From contig NZ_CP018022.1 of the NCBI RefSeq assembly GCF_001886495.1, positions 620,001 through 684,000 of the forward strand: 64,000 bases of DNA. Direction: 5' to 3'. A program made the translations under genes and the position numbers. Within the stretch, counting starts at the first letter, position 1. Every line of letters starts with the position of its first letter. Source of the stretch: Spiroplasma sp. NBRC 100390. Its GTDB lineage: Bacteria; Bacillota_I; Bacilli_A; Mycoplasmatales; Mycoplasmataceae. Below the pieces are notes generated by a model. It had not been told where the DNA came from. It worked only from the letters and a program-made list of their open reading frames with translations, and searched no databases. This document shows, one piece after another, positions 54,257 through 64,000 of this stretch.

Positions 54257-56999
54257 GTTGTTGTAAAAACAACAGTGGGTCGGCCAGCAATTCTGCAATA
54301 ATAGTTTTATTTTTGAAACCACTTTGTGCCACGCTGTTGTTTCCTCCCCCCTTGCCATCAAGTAATGAATTTAGTTGTTGAATAATACGTCCCGCTTGGT
54401 AACGATCATGTAAAGTATCACTAACACCAACCACTAATTTTTGTTGGGTTGAATCAGTAATATCAACAAAAAAAATTAAAATATTAGAATACCGTGCTTT
54501 ATAATCATCAATTAATACTTTCAAAGCATTAACATCAACTTTTGTTGGAAATTGATAAGTCAAAACTTGAATGCCATTTTTTTCTTGCAATGGTAAAGCA
54601 TGATATTGCTTCACAAAATCTTGCATAATAACATTATCATATTGTTTTTGTCAATGTTTAAAACTCTCTTTAAATTGATTTACTAATTGTTTTAATAATT
54701 TTCAGTTTTCTTTTGAAACAGTTAAATTACTAATTTGGTTTCAAATTTGCTCTAACTCTTGATTAGTTAAAACTGCTTTTCCTTGATTATATTTTTCAAA
54801 ATAATTAATTGCCTCTGTTTTTTCTTTTAGAAATTGTTCATTTAAATAACTAGCAATTGTTCTATTTGATGTAATGGCATGAATTCGAAAGGTTCCTACC
54901 CCTTTTGATTCAATTCCAGTTACTAATAAATCTTCGACATCTTGTGAATTAGCAACATGCGTTCCTCCACAAAGCTCACATGAATAAGTTCCAAATTTAA
55001 TAATTCGTACTTCTTCATCATATTTTTCAGTAAAGAAAGCTAATGCTTGATGTACTTCTAGTGCTGTTTGCATATCAGTATAAATTATTTCACAAGGAAT
55101 TGCCGCACGAATAGCTTTTCTTACGGACGCTTCAACAGCCATAATTTCTTCAGGAATAATTGGTTGATTATGGGTAATATCAATTCGCAATCGTTCATCA
55201 TCATTATAAGAACCAGTTTGCATAACATGGGTTCCTAATACTTCTCGTAATGCTGCATGAATTAGATGCGTTCCAGAATGGTTTTTACGCGTATAAAATC
55301 GACGATCACTATCAATTGAAGCATTTACTAAATCACCACTTTTTAAAGTTCCTTCCACTCTTACAAAATGCAAGTGTTGTTTATTTGGTCCTTGTTGTAC
55401 ATCTAAGACATAAGCAGTGTTATTATCTTTTAAGATTAAACCACGGTCGGTTGCTTGCCCACCCTTTTCTGCATAAAAAGGTGTTTCTGCTAAAATAAGA
55501 TATCCCGTTGTATTTGTTAATTCAGAAACTGGCTGATCATTTGCGAACATAAAAACAATTTCTGTATTATTAACTTGTTCATGTTCATAACCAACAAATT
55601 TACTAACAACATCTAACTGCGTAAAAAGTTCACTTTGTAAATGAATTGCTTTAATATCTTTACGATTGGTTCGTGAAATTTCTTTTGCATTTGCTAATAA
55701 TTCTTCAAAACCAGTTCGGTCAACTTTTATTCCTGCCTCGTGAGCTTCTTCAACAATTAATTCAATTGGAAAACCGTAACTTTCAAATAAGCGAAAGGCA
55801 TGTTCTTTTGAAATTATTCCATACTTTGTTTTAACTTCGTTAAATAATTTGTTCCCTTGTTCTAATGTTTTTAAAAATTTATTTTCTTCATCTAAAACAG
55901 CTTGTTCAATAATTGGTTGTTTCTCAATTAAATAAGTATAATATTCACTCATAATGGTAATTACTGTTTGTACTAATTGGTATAAAAATGGTTGTTCTAA
56001 TCCTAATTTTTTTCCATATAGACTAGCACGACGAATTAACCGACGAATAACATAACCACGATCCTTGTTACCCGGAAAAGCACCATCCGCAATTGCAAAT
56101 GTTACTGCTCGTAAATGATCAGCAATTACTTTAAACGCTGTATTAATTTTAATTTGATGCGCATCACTAGTAAACAATGCGGTTTGATCATAATGATATT
56201 TCCCCTGCACTAATTTTTCAACTGCTTTAATAATGGGCATAAATAAATCTGTTTCAAAATTAGTTGGTGTTTCTTGAATAATAGAAGTAATTCGTTCTAA
56301 TCCAGCCCCCGTATCAATGTTTTTTCGCGGTAAATCGGTATAAGTTCCATCCCCATTATTATTGTATTGAGAAAAAACAATATTTCAAACTTCTAAATAA
56401 CGATCATTTTCTAGGTCTTCTTGTAATAACCTTATCCCAACATGTTCAGGGTCATATTTTTCACCGCGATCATAAAAAATTTCGGTATTTGGTCCACATG
56501 GCCCTTCTCCAATTTCTCAAAAATTAGTATCTTTATCCCCCTTAATAATTCGTTCAGGACTTAACCCTATAACATTATGTCAAACCTCATATGCTTCTTG
56601 GTCATCTTTATAAACAGTAACATATAATTTGTCAGGACTAAATCCAATTCATTTTTTATCAGTTAAAAATTCTCAAGCATAAACAATTGCTTCCTTTTTA
56701 AAATAATCACCAATTGAAAAGTTACCTAACATTTCAAATAACGTATGATGACGGGCCGTATGTCCTACATTCTCAATATCATTTGTCCGAATTGATTTTT
56801 GTGAATTTGTTAACCGTGGTGCTGGCGGTGTTTTTCGACCATCAAAATATGGTTTTAATGTTGCCACCCCGGAATTAATTCATAATAATGATGGATCATC
56901 AACGGGAATTAATGATACTGATGGCAATTCGTAATGATCTTTACTCCGAAAAAAATCTAACCACATTTTTCGAATCGCATTTGCTGTAAGTTTTGTCAT
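54249..56999 (-). CDS. alaS: Alanyl-tRNA synthetase
   Basis: A 916-residue class II synthetase that charges tRNA-Ala. The N-terminal catalytic domain has [61 protein letters not shown] and ERITSIIQ, read across several TGA Trp codons. The editing domain has [17 protein letters not shown] and [19 protein letters not shown], with the zinc-binding Cys residues in [10 protein letters not shown]. The C-terminal part has [14 protein letters not shown], the classical GGGR-type end (GG-[KR]-[PA]). The length is slightly above the 870-880 typical. It overlaps ruvX by 8 bases. The start at 56997-56999 is the first ATG with [17 protein letters not shown]. Confidence 0.96.
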
Positions 57000-57052
57000 C
57001 CTAACTTTCCCTTCTTTTTAATAATTAATTAATAGAATTATAGCATACGAAA

Positions 57053-57082
57053 AGAAAAAAACTTCTTTATTTCAAAGAAGTT
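57053..57082 (-). terminator. Intrinsic terminator after the 408-aa membrane protein gene
   Basis: A 9-bp stem AACTTCTTT/AAAGAAGTT with loop gaaat, then a T7 run on the minus strand, just past the stop at 57095. Confidence 0.85.
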
Positions 57083-57094
57083 AAAGACCAATTC

Positions 57095-58321
57095 TTATTT
57101 TCGATAACCACGAACTAGTAAATAAAATGAAACTAATAGAATGTTAATAAAGAAGAAAAGCATAATAACTGGTACCACTGCTGGATATTGAAAATATTGT
57201 GTAAACTCAGTTCACATTAAAATTTGTCAAATTAAACCAATCACTAATCATGTCAACATTTGTATAAACATTAGTAAATTATAAGAAAATTCTTGTAAAC
57301 GAGCTAAACAAAAGAGCATAAAATAAAGCGGAATAAAACTAATAATCATTAACACAATCGCAATTCCTAAAATAACTCAATTGGCTGTCACATAATGAGT
57401 TGTTGAAGTAAAGGCTGGAAAAATCATAACAACAAGAAAACCAATCATTAATAAAATCATCCCAATATTGCTTCCTAATCGTTTACGTAATTCACGACGA
57501 GAAGAAATATTAATATATCCTAATCATTGGACAAAACTTGCTCCAAGACCACCACGATGGCTTGATGACGATGGTAATAATAATTCAATTGCAATCCGAA
57601 TTGCTAAACCAACCGTTAAGATTGCAACCGCAATTGGGGCAATGAAAATAATGAAAACCGCCCCAACTTGTAAAACTCCAGGCGCTTGTGCTAAGAAGGT
57701 ACTTAAACCAGTTTGATTAATACTTAATCCTAACACGGAAAAAACATTTGGTTGATACTGAACATTATTAGTTCATGTTACTAAACCACCGTTTGTTAAA
57801 TTATATCAATTTTTTTCTTGTCCATTAACAAAATTTGAATTATCAGCAATTGCAACTAAAAATAACCCTAGGAATAAAGCAACATATAATGTAATCCCTC
57901 CTCCTATTGTTAAAATTTTTCCAACTAACAAGCGAGCATTCCATTTTCAATGCGCAGCAGTTGCATTTGTTAGTAAAACAACAACAAAAATTGCTGTCCC
58001 AACAGCAAACACACTTAAAATAGGAACAAAAATATATAAATCAATTACTCAAAATTTAAAAAGACCAAAACCATCCAAACTAAAAATTGCTTGAAATGAT
58101 CCATATGATAATAAAAAATTTAAAATATTATAAGCACTATCACCTTTTAAACTTTCTAAAGGATTGGGTGTCAAACCATTAACACTTAATGATTTAATAA
58201 TTTCTTCTTTTAACGCACCTACCTGTTGGTTTAAAGTTGGAACAACTGCTCCGGCCATAATAATTACAATTCCTGCTAAAAATCATATGCTACTAAATTT
58301 TAGCCAAGACTTTATTGTCAT
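57095..58321 (-). CDS. Hypothetical polytopic membrane protein (408 aa)
   Basis: A 408-residue protein with about eight hydrophobic segments. The first is near residues 10-28. An extracellular-looking stretch of about 60 residues (LNQQVGALKEEIIKSL, PNPLESLKGDSAYNILN) follows. Helices lie near 85-115, 130-160 and 205-240, then a polar loop with LPSSSSHRGGLGASFVQW and RRELRKRLGSN. Four C-terminal helices end with a short basic LVRGYRK. It is not a recognised transporter or known Spiroplasma spiralin-type protein. TGA codons supply several Trp. The ATG is at 58319-58321 with AGGAGG upstream, and the terminator follows directly, so it is probably monocistronic. Function unknown. Confidence 0.8.
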
Positions 58322-58410
58322 AACTTCCTCCATTTTCTATTTTCTTAGGTATCTTTATTATACCAAGAAAACTAATAACCGTATATAGTGTTTGTGTTCC
58401 AAAGTTGTTG

Positions 58411-60660
58411 TTACATCATAACTCGTTCCACAATTTTAATATCGGGAATTGCTAACAACGACGAACGAATTTGTTGAAATCGATCAGCATTACTAATTTT
58501 AATAATTGTCTTAATGGTAATATTCATTAAATCACTAGAAATATTAGCTGTCATCATTTGAACTGAAGCATTTAAATGACTTAACACTTTTGTGACATCA
58601 ACTAACAAAGCGGGACGATCAATTGCTTCAATCCGAATTGCACAATCATACTGTTTATTTTTACAAACCGCTTCATTTCAACTAACTTCCACTTGTCGTT
58701 CTTGTTTTTCACTGCTTTGTAAATTACGACAAGTTTTTAAATGTACTTTAATTCCTTCTGCTTTTGAAACATACCCTGTAATTTCTTCATATGGCAATGG
58801 CAAACAACATTGTGAAATCACAACCTTAATACTTGAAATTCCTTGCACAATAATATCATCTTTTAACTGGGCTTTTTTATATTGTTTGTCTTGTAGTTTT
58901 TTTAGAATTTTTTCATTCTGACTTGTTGCTTGATCTAAATAAATTAAATTAATTGCTTCTTCCAACGTGTATTCATCGTTAGCAACATCTAATAAAAAAT
59001 CTTCAATATTATTATAGTTAATCGCATGCAATCGTTCTAGTTGCGTTTCTGAATCAACTAATTTTCATTTTAAATCTTTTTTAGCAATGTACTCTTCAAT
59101 TTGTCCTTTTGTTTGTTTAATTTTTTCTAGGTTAATTGATTTTGTATCATTGGTTGCTTCTGCTAGTTCTTTTTTTAAATATTTTTTAATTTTTTGTAAT
59201 GCTGATGATGTTTTAGCAACCACTAGCCAAGAATGATTTGGCTTTTGAGTCGCCGCTGTTTTAATGTCAACAACATCTCCTGATTTTAAAACTGTTGAAA
59301 TTGGAGAGAATAAACCATTGATTTTAGCCCCAATTGTTTTCTCTCCAATTTCAGAGTGAATTTTATAGGCAAAATCAAGCACCGTTGAACCAAATGGCAA
59401 CGTAACTACTTTCCCGTTTGGCGTTAAAACATAAATTAACGAAGAAAAAATGTCATTTTGAATAATCTCTTCCATTAATTGATCAGGTTTATAAACTTCT
59501 TGTTGAATTTCATCTCGTTCTTGCACGGAAATATTTTCTAAATCCAAAATTCGTTTAAAAATATCTAAGCGATCATCAATATCTTTTTGTTTTTTAGCAA
59601 TATCATAATTTTCGCCTTCTTTATAACGTCAATGAGCAGCAACTCCTTGTTCTGCTAACTCATCCATTTCTTCAGTTCGAATTTGCACTTCAAAAATAAC
59701 ACCATCATCAGCTGCAATTGTTGTATGTAATGATTGATATAAATTATGTTTTGGAGTTGCAATATAATCTTTAAAACGATTATTTAACGGAGTATAATGT
59801 TGGTGGACAAATCCTAATACTTTATAACATTCATCAACACTATTTGTAATAATGCGAACTGCTAAAATATCATGAATATCATCAAAGTTTTTTCCAAATT
59901 GATTCATTTTACGATAAATTGAATAAATTGATTTGCTCCGACCATATACTTTGACTGACATTTTTTTTTCAGTAATTAAGATTTGTTTTAATTCTTCAAT
60001 TTTTTGATTAATAGTATTTTCGCGTGCTTTATTACTTGATTCTAGCAACGAAACAATTTTATTATATTGAACCGGATTAATAATTTTAAAACTAATATCT
60101 TCAATTTCCTGTTTAACAGCCTTCATTCCTAACCGATGGGCAATTGCTGAATAAATTTCTAAACTTTCGCGGGCAATAATTTGCTGACGTTCTGGTTTTA
60201 AATAACCAATTGTTTTTAAATTATGTAACCGATCTGCTAACTTAATAATAATAACACGAATATCTTTTGCCATTGATAAATATAATTTACGTAAATATTG
60301 TGCCTTAATTTGTGTTCGGTTTTCTTTCGCAAAATAACTAACTTTTGTTACTCCTTCAACTAAATTAGCAATTTCAATTCCAAACCGTTCTTGTAACTCT
60401 TCAAATGTAGCTGGGGTATCTTCTAAAACATCATGCAATAATCCTGCAATTAATGTTTTTGGTCCCATTCGTCATTGTGCCAAAAAAAAGGTTGTTCATA
60501 ATGGATGATTAATATATGGTATTCCGCTATTACGAACTTGGCCTTGATGTTTTTCTTCTGCATATTCATATGCTTTCTGAATTTCTTTTAATGTTGTCGC
60601 ATCTTTGATGTACAACTTAATTTGGGCTAAGACCTCTTCGTATTTAATATCCCGATCCAC
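58411..60660 (-). CDS. rel: Bifunctional (p)ppGpp synthetase/hydrolase Rel
   Basis: A 749-residue RSH protein that makes and degrades the alarmone (p)ppGpp. The HD hydrolase domain has HDVLED at residues 76-81 and IKLADRLHNLKT. The synthetase domain has GRSKSIYSIYRKM and RFKDYIATPKHNLYQSLHT near residue 295; the RFKD (RxKD) motif is typical of bifunctional Rel/SpoT, not RelA. A TGS domain (VYVLTPNGKVVTLPFGSTVLDFA), a linker, and a C-terminal ACT/RRM region (CCLPLPYEEITGYVSK, RPALLVDVTKVLSHLNASV) follow. All motifs look intact. The start is probably GTG at 60658-60660, as no ATG is near and AAAGGGG lies about 10 bases before. apt lies upstream. Confidence 0.95.
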
Positions 60661-60705
60661 TATAAACAACCCCTTTTCTTTATACTAATTATAATTATAT
60701 ACCGA

Positions 60706-61224
60706 TTAAGCTGAATATTCAATCAGGGTTTTAATTGGATATCCACCTAAATCTTTTTTACCATTTAAATATGTTAAATCAACAACAAAGGCTAATCCAA
60801 CAATTGTTGCCTGTTTATTTTGAACAAGTTGACAAATTGCTTGTGCTGTTCCTCCTGTTGCTAAAACATCATCAACAATTAAGACACGATCATTTTGTTT
60901 TAAATCTTCAACATGCATTTCTAACTGATTAGTCGCATACTCATAACTATACTTAGCGCTAACAACTTGGCGCGGTAATTTCCCCGGTTTTCGAACCGGA
61001 ACAAAACGCAAGTTTGCAGCATAACTAACTGCTGGTCCAAATAAGAACCCACGTGCTTCTGGAGCAATAATCACCGTTGCTTGTTGTGTAATTGCATAAG
61101 CTGCCAATTGATCAACAACCATTTTAAAAACAGAAGGATTATTTAAAATTGGTGTAATGTCCCGAAAAATAACCCCTGGTTTTGGATAATTAGGAATGTC
61201 AACAATAAAGTTTTTTAGTTCCAT
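60706..61224 (-). CDS. apt: Adenine phosphoribosyltransferase
   Basis: A 172-residue type I phosphoribosyltransferase that converts adenine and PRPP to AMP in purine salvage. It starts MELKNFIVDIPNYPKPGVIF, then RDITPILNNP, PEARGFLFGPAVSYA (adenine site), FVPVRKPGKLP, and the PRPP loop VLIVDDVLATGGTAQA. The length is normal (170-180). Purine salvage is essential in mollicutes that lack de novo synthesis. It lies 45 bases upstream of rel and 30 bases downstream of secDF, all in one direction. This apt-rel order is shared with Firmicutes. Confidence 0.97.
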   Translation of the reverse strand: MELKNFIVDIPNYPKPGVIFRDITPILNNPSVFKMVVDQLAAYAITQQATVIIAPEARGFLFGPAVSYAANLRFVPVRKPGKLPRQVVSAKYSYEYATNQLEMHVEDLKQNDRVLIVDDVLATGGTAQAICQLVQNKQATIVGLAFVVDLTYLNGKKDLGGYPIKTLIEYSA

Positions 61225-61254
61225 TTTTTCAAAATACCTTTCTTGGTTAATAAT

Positions 61255-64000
61255 TTAATCATTAATACCAATCACAGTTTGTTCATCAATTTCAACACGT
61301 TGTGAATCTAAATAATTTTTAACACGGATTTTATTTAAAGCCCGATATTTTTCTAAGGCTACTCAAATTGGAATTCCAACAAATAATGTTGCAAACATTC
61401 CAGCAATTAAACCAATTAAAATCACAATATTAAAGCCAAACCATGTTCCTGAAAAAGCAGCTAAAGTAATTAATAAAACTGCAAACATAATTCCTAGTGT
61501 CAAACAATGTTGTAGCATTTGTTTAATCGTAATATTAGCAACTTTTTGCAAAAAGTTATGTTCATAATTATAAACTCTAAAGTCTTTACGAACTTCACGA
61601 ATTACTTTATTATTTTTACTTTTAATATCTTTTGCCGCTAATTGTGTTCGTTTTAATTGATCATGATATTGTTTTTTAATTTCTCGTAAGGTTAATTCAG
61701 GATGTTTGATTGCTAATTTCTTTAATTCTTCTTGATAATAAGCTTTATGTGCCCGACGTAAACGTTTAATTTGTGAACGGTGCTCTGACATATAGGTGAA
61801 AAATGTTTCATATTCACGAATATTAATCGCTTTTTTATTTTGTTTTGCCCGAACCATTACCATTGTTGCAAAGGCAATTGCAAAACCAAAAATTGCTAAG
61901 AATGCGATTGACATTTCAAAAGTAATTAATACTTGAGTAATAATTGCAATTGCAATAGTTGTGACTAAAGCAAATAAACTAGCTAAAACCATTCCTACAA
62001 ATTGCGCTCAGTCTAAACGGAATAAAGTATAAACAAAGATACATGCTAATCCAACACCAATACTAATTGCGGCATTTTTTAGAATATAGCCTTCCATAAC
62101 CGGATCAGTCTGTTGCAATGCTAATGAAGGGTCATCGGGGGTTGCATTATAAAATGATGCAATGGCTGTTAACAATTCTCGTTCAAAAGTCCCCTTTGTA
62201 ATATTGGTACTAACAACTAAAATTCGGTTATTAACGCCACTTTCTTGTTTTTTAAGAATATAAATATTGTAACTAAAATTATAACGCGCTGTTTTGCGAA
62301 TACTTTCTAATTGCGTTGATAACTTTGCAATTGCTGTTTCATCGTTATTCGTTCCTCATAAATCTTGATTAATCGTAAAATTAATTCCTGGCTTAATTGA
62401 ATTAGCAACATTTGCTTTTCCAGCAAAAGCAATTGCTAACGCAACAATTAATAAAATAATTCCAACGACTGGTGTTCATTTTGTAATATTATAAAATGTT
62501 CACTTTCCTACTTTATATTGCTTTCCTTTTTTTGGTATTACAGTTGCAACATTATCATTCGCTGCTATGACAGGTTCACTTGTTTCTGGCATTTGCAATT
62601 GAGCACTAGCAGCTAATGCGTCTGGTGCTGTTGTTAGTGCAACTCTTTTTTTCATGAATAATTTTCATAATGAAAAACGTGAAACATCTAATCAAGGGTG
62701 TTTTTCTTGTCAACGTAATTTAATAACAATTCAGTACATTAAACGCGCAACAGCAAATACCATTACAATGGAAATAATTAATCCAACTAGTAAAATTGTG
62801 GCAAATGAATTAATATTATTTGTTCCTAATCAAAACAATGATAATCCTAAAATAATTAAAACTACTAATGCATCAATAAAGACCGCAATTGTTTGTTTAT
62901 TAGCAATTTTCATTGCCGGTTCAAATGGAATTTGATTTTCGTACCGCTCACGTTTATACCGTGAAAAGAATAACAAGTTTCCTTCAAGTGCTAAACCAAA
63001 TGCAATCATTAATGCCGCAATACTTTCTGGCGAAATTTGAACTTTCAATAGCGAAGAAAAATATAATGTTGCAATTATTGTAAACAATAACGTTAAAATT
63101 GCAATAAAACCAAATAAACGATAATAAACTAATAAAACAACGAAGATTGCTAATACTAATACTCCTAAAATGATTAAAGAAATTTTAAAAACACTAGCTG
63201 AAACAACAGGTGGAATTTCACGATAACCACGAATAACAAACTCTAAACCACTTAAGCCCCCATTAATTAAATTACTAATTTGACGAGATTCAGTTTCAGT
63301 TGAAGTTGTAATTTGATTTGAATTTTCAGCAGCTCCTGTCCCAAGTTTAATTGAATTTCAATTAATGATATGTTCTTTATATAAATCTGTTAATGCAGTA
63401 TTATATTCAATAATTGTTTGTAAATATGGTCGTAACGGATCAATAAACTGATTTGTTGTTGCTGTTTTATCATTTGGGTCAATTAATAACCTGTCGAGTG
63501 GTACAGAAGTAAAACGAAAACGGGCATCTTCCATTCAAGTTTGAACTTGCGAAATTGGATAACTTAAAGCTAAATCTAGTAAATTACCAGTGCGAAGTTG
63601 TGAAGTTCCAGCATCATAATATTCAACATTAAAAATTTGATAAATATTACTTCAATCACTCGCCGAAACTTTACTACGAATTTCAGCATTAAAAACAGTT
63701 GCAATTGCTGGAATATTTTCAGTATCATGACGTAAATCATCAATAAATTGACCAATATCAGTTCAAATATACAATGGTTGTGCTTGACCCCCACCTTCTG
63801 ATGGTTTTAAACTATTAATAATACTATCTCATTTTGCTTGATCTTTAATTTTTAAAGTAATAATTGGGCGACGATTTTGATCAACCCCTGTTGTTGAACC
63901 TGAAATAACATCACTTAATGGTGTTCGTTCTTTTGTTCCATTGTTATCACCAACTAGTAAGTCTTTTCCTTTACTATCTGTTAAGTAAATTGCTCCTAAG
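61255..64000 (-). CDS. secDF: Fused protein translocase SecDF, C-terminal part (cut by window end)
   Basis: About 915 residues are visible; the start lies past the window end. The protein joins SecD and SecF in one chain, as in Bacillus and many mollicutes. The SecD part ends with the periplasmic-type domain and helices such as SPESIAALMIAFGLALEGNLLFFSRYKRERYE (family block A-L-x-I-A-x-G-x-x-V-D-x-x-V-x-x-x-E-R-x-R-E, with D-x-x changed to EGN). A long linker of low complexity (LTTAPDALAASAQLQMP) precedes the SecF part with its own two-domain layout: IKPGINFTINQDL, then VGLACIFVYTLFRLDWAQFVGMV and a cytoplasmic insertion of about 100 charged residues (KRLRRAHKAYYQEELKKLA). SecDF uses the proton motive force to help protein export. 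It is followed by apt. Confidence 0.9.

Overview
The window is AT-rich mollicute DNA read with genetic code 4. UGA is tryptophan throughout: translated with the standard code, almost every long gene (parC, parE, alaS, rel, a 1,487-codon permease) breaks at in-frame TGA, and each becomes one open frame when TGA is Trp. The content points to Spiroplasma: parE/parC, an MEP-pathway dxs, a secreted GH18 chitinase, a long bifunctional Rel, fused SecDF, MKKxL lipoproteins with Cys lipoboxes, and many charged coiled-coil proteins. It is not a minimal Mycoplasma. No rRNA, tRNA or CRISPR was seen. Apart from plsY, a thiamine transporter gene and an MFS-like transporter gene, all genes are on the minus strand.

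Layout. 1-10 kb: start of a P-type cation ATPase, two small genes, rpmG, an ABC-2 exporter pair, and topoisomerase IV (parE, an unknown gene, parC with a very long low-complexity tail). 10-17 kb: plsY (+), two tandem paralogous lipoproteins, a frameshifted IS3-type transposase remnant, mtnN, a nadD-HD fusion, and an unknown coiled-coil gene. 17-24 kb: a TPP riboswitch with a ThiT-like transporter (+), a YwaF-like membrane protein, a GNAT enzyme, transketolase, and an MFS-like transporter (+). 24-30 kb: an unknown membrane protein, pepP, dxs, an unknown gene, xseB and xseA. 30-41 kb: a five-gene surface operon (723-aa lipoprotein, DUF4091-like extracellular protein, small membrane protein, 1,487-aa FtsX/MacB-like permease, second lipoprotein). 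41-48 kb: groSL, a membrane protein, a lipoprotein broken at an A8 run, chitinase, and an ABC-2 transporter with ATPase and permease in one chain. 48-54 kb: nusB, a NERD-like protein, and unknown charged coiled-coil proteins that share short motifs. 54-64 kb: ruvX, alaS, a membrane protein, rel, apt, and secDF (cut by the window end).

The most striking pattern is five T-tracts of 17-18 nt on the minus strand. Each lies about 45-75 nt upstream of a surface-protein gene and is followed, after exactly two bases, by a TAAAAT-type -10 box. A TTGnnT-like box sits at the other edge of four of them. The tract would therefore fill the -35/-10 spacer, the architecture of slipped-strand phase-variable mollicute promoters. 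The genes behind them are three lipoproteins (one heading the 30-41 kb surface operon), a polytopic membrane protein and the fused ABC exporter. Together with a lipoprotein broken in a coding A8 run, this suggests a surface repertoire switched by homopolymer slippage. Because hairpins abut these tracts, they could also be intrinsic terminators, or both. This is an inference from sequence alone.

Metabolic links: the thiamine uptake gene under TPP control sits near two TPP-dependent enzymes, transketolase and Dxs. The chitinase and the DUF4091-like protein suggest extracellular glycan processing by an arthropod-associated bacterium.
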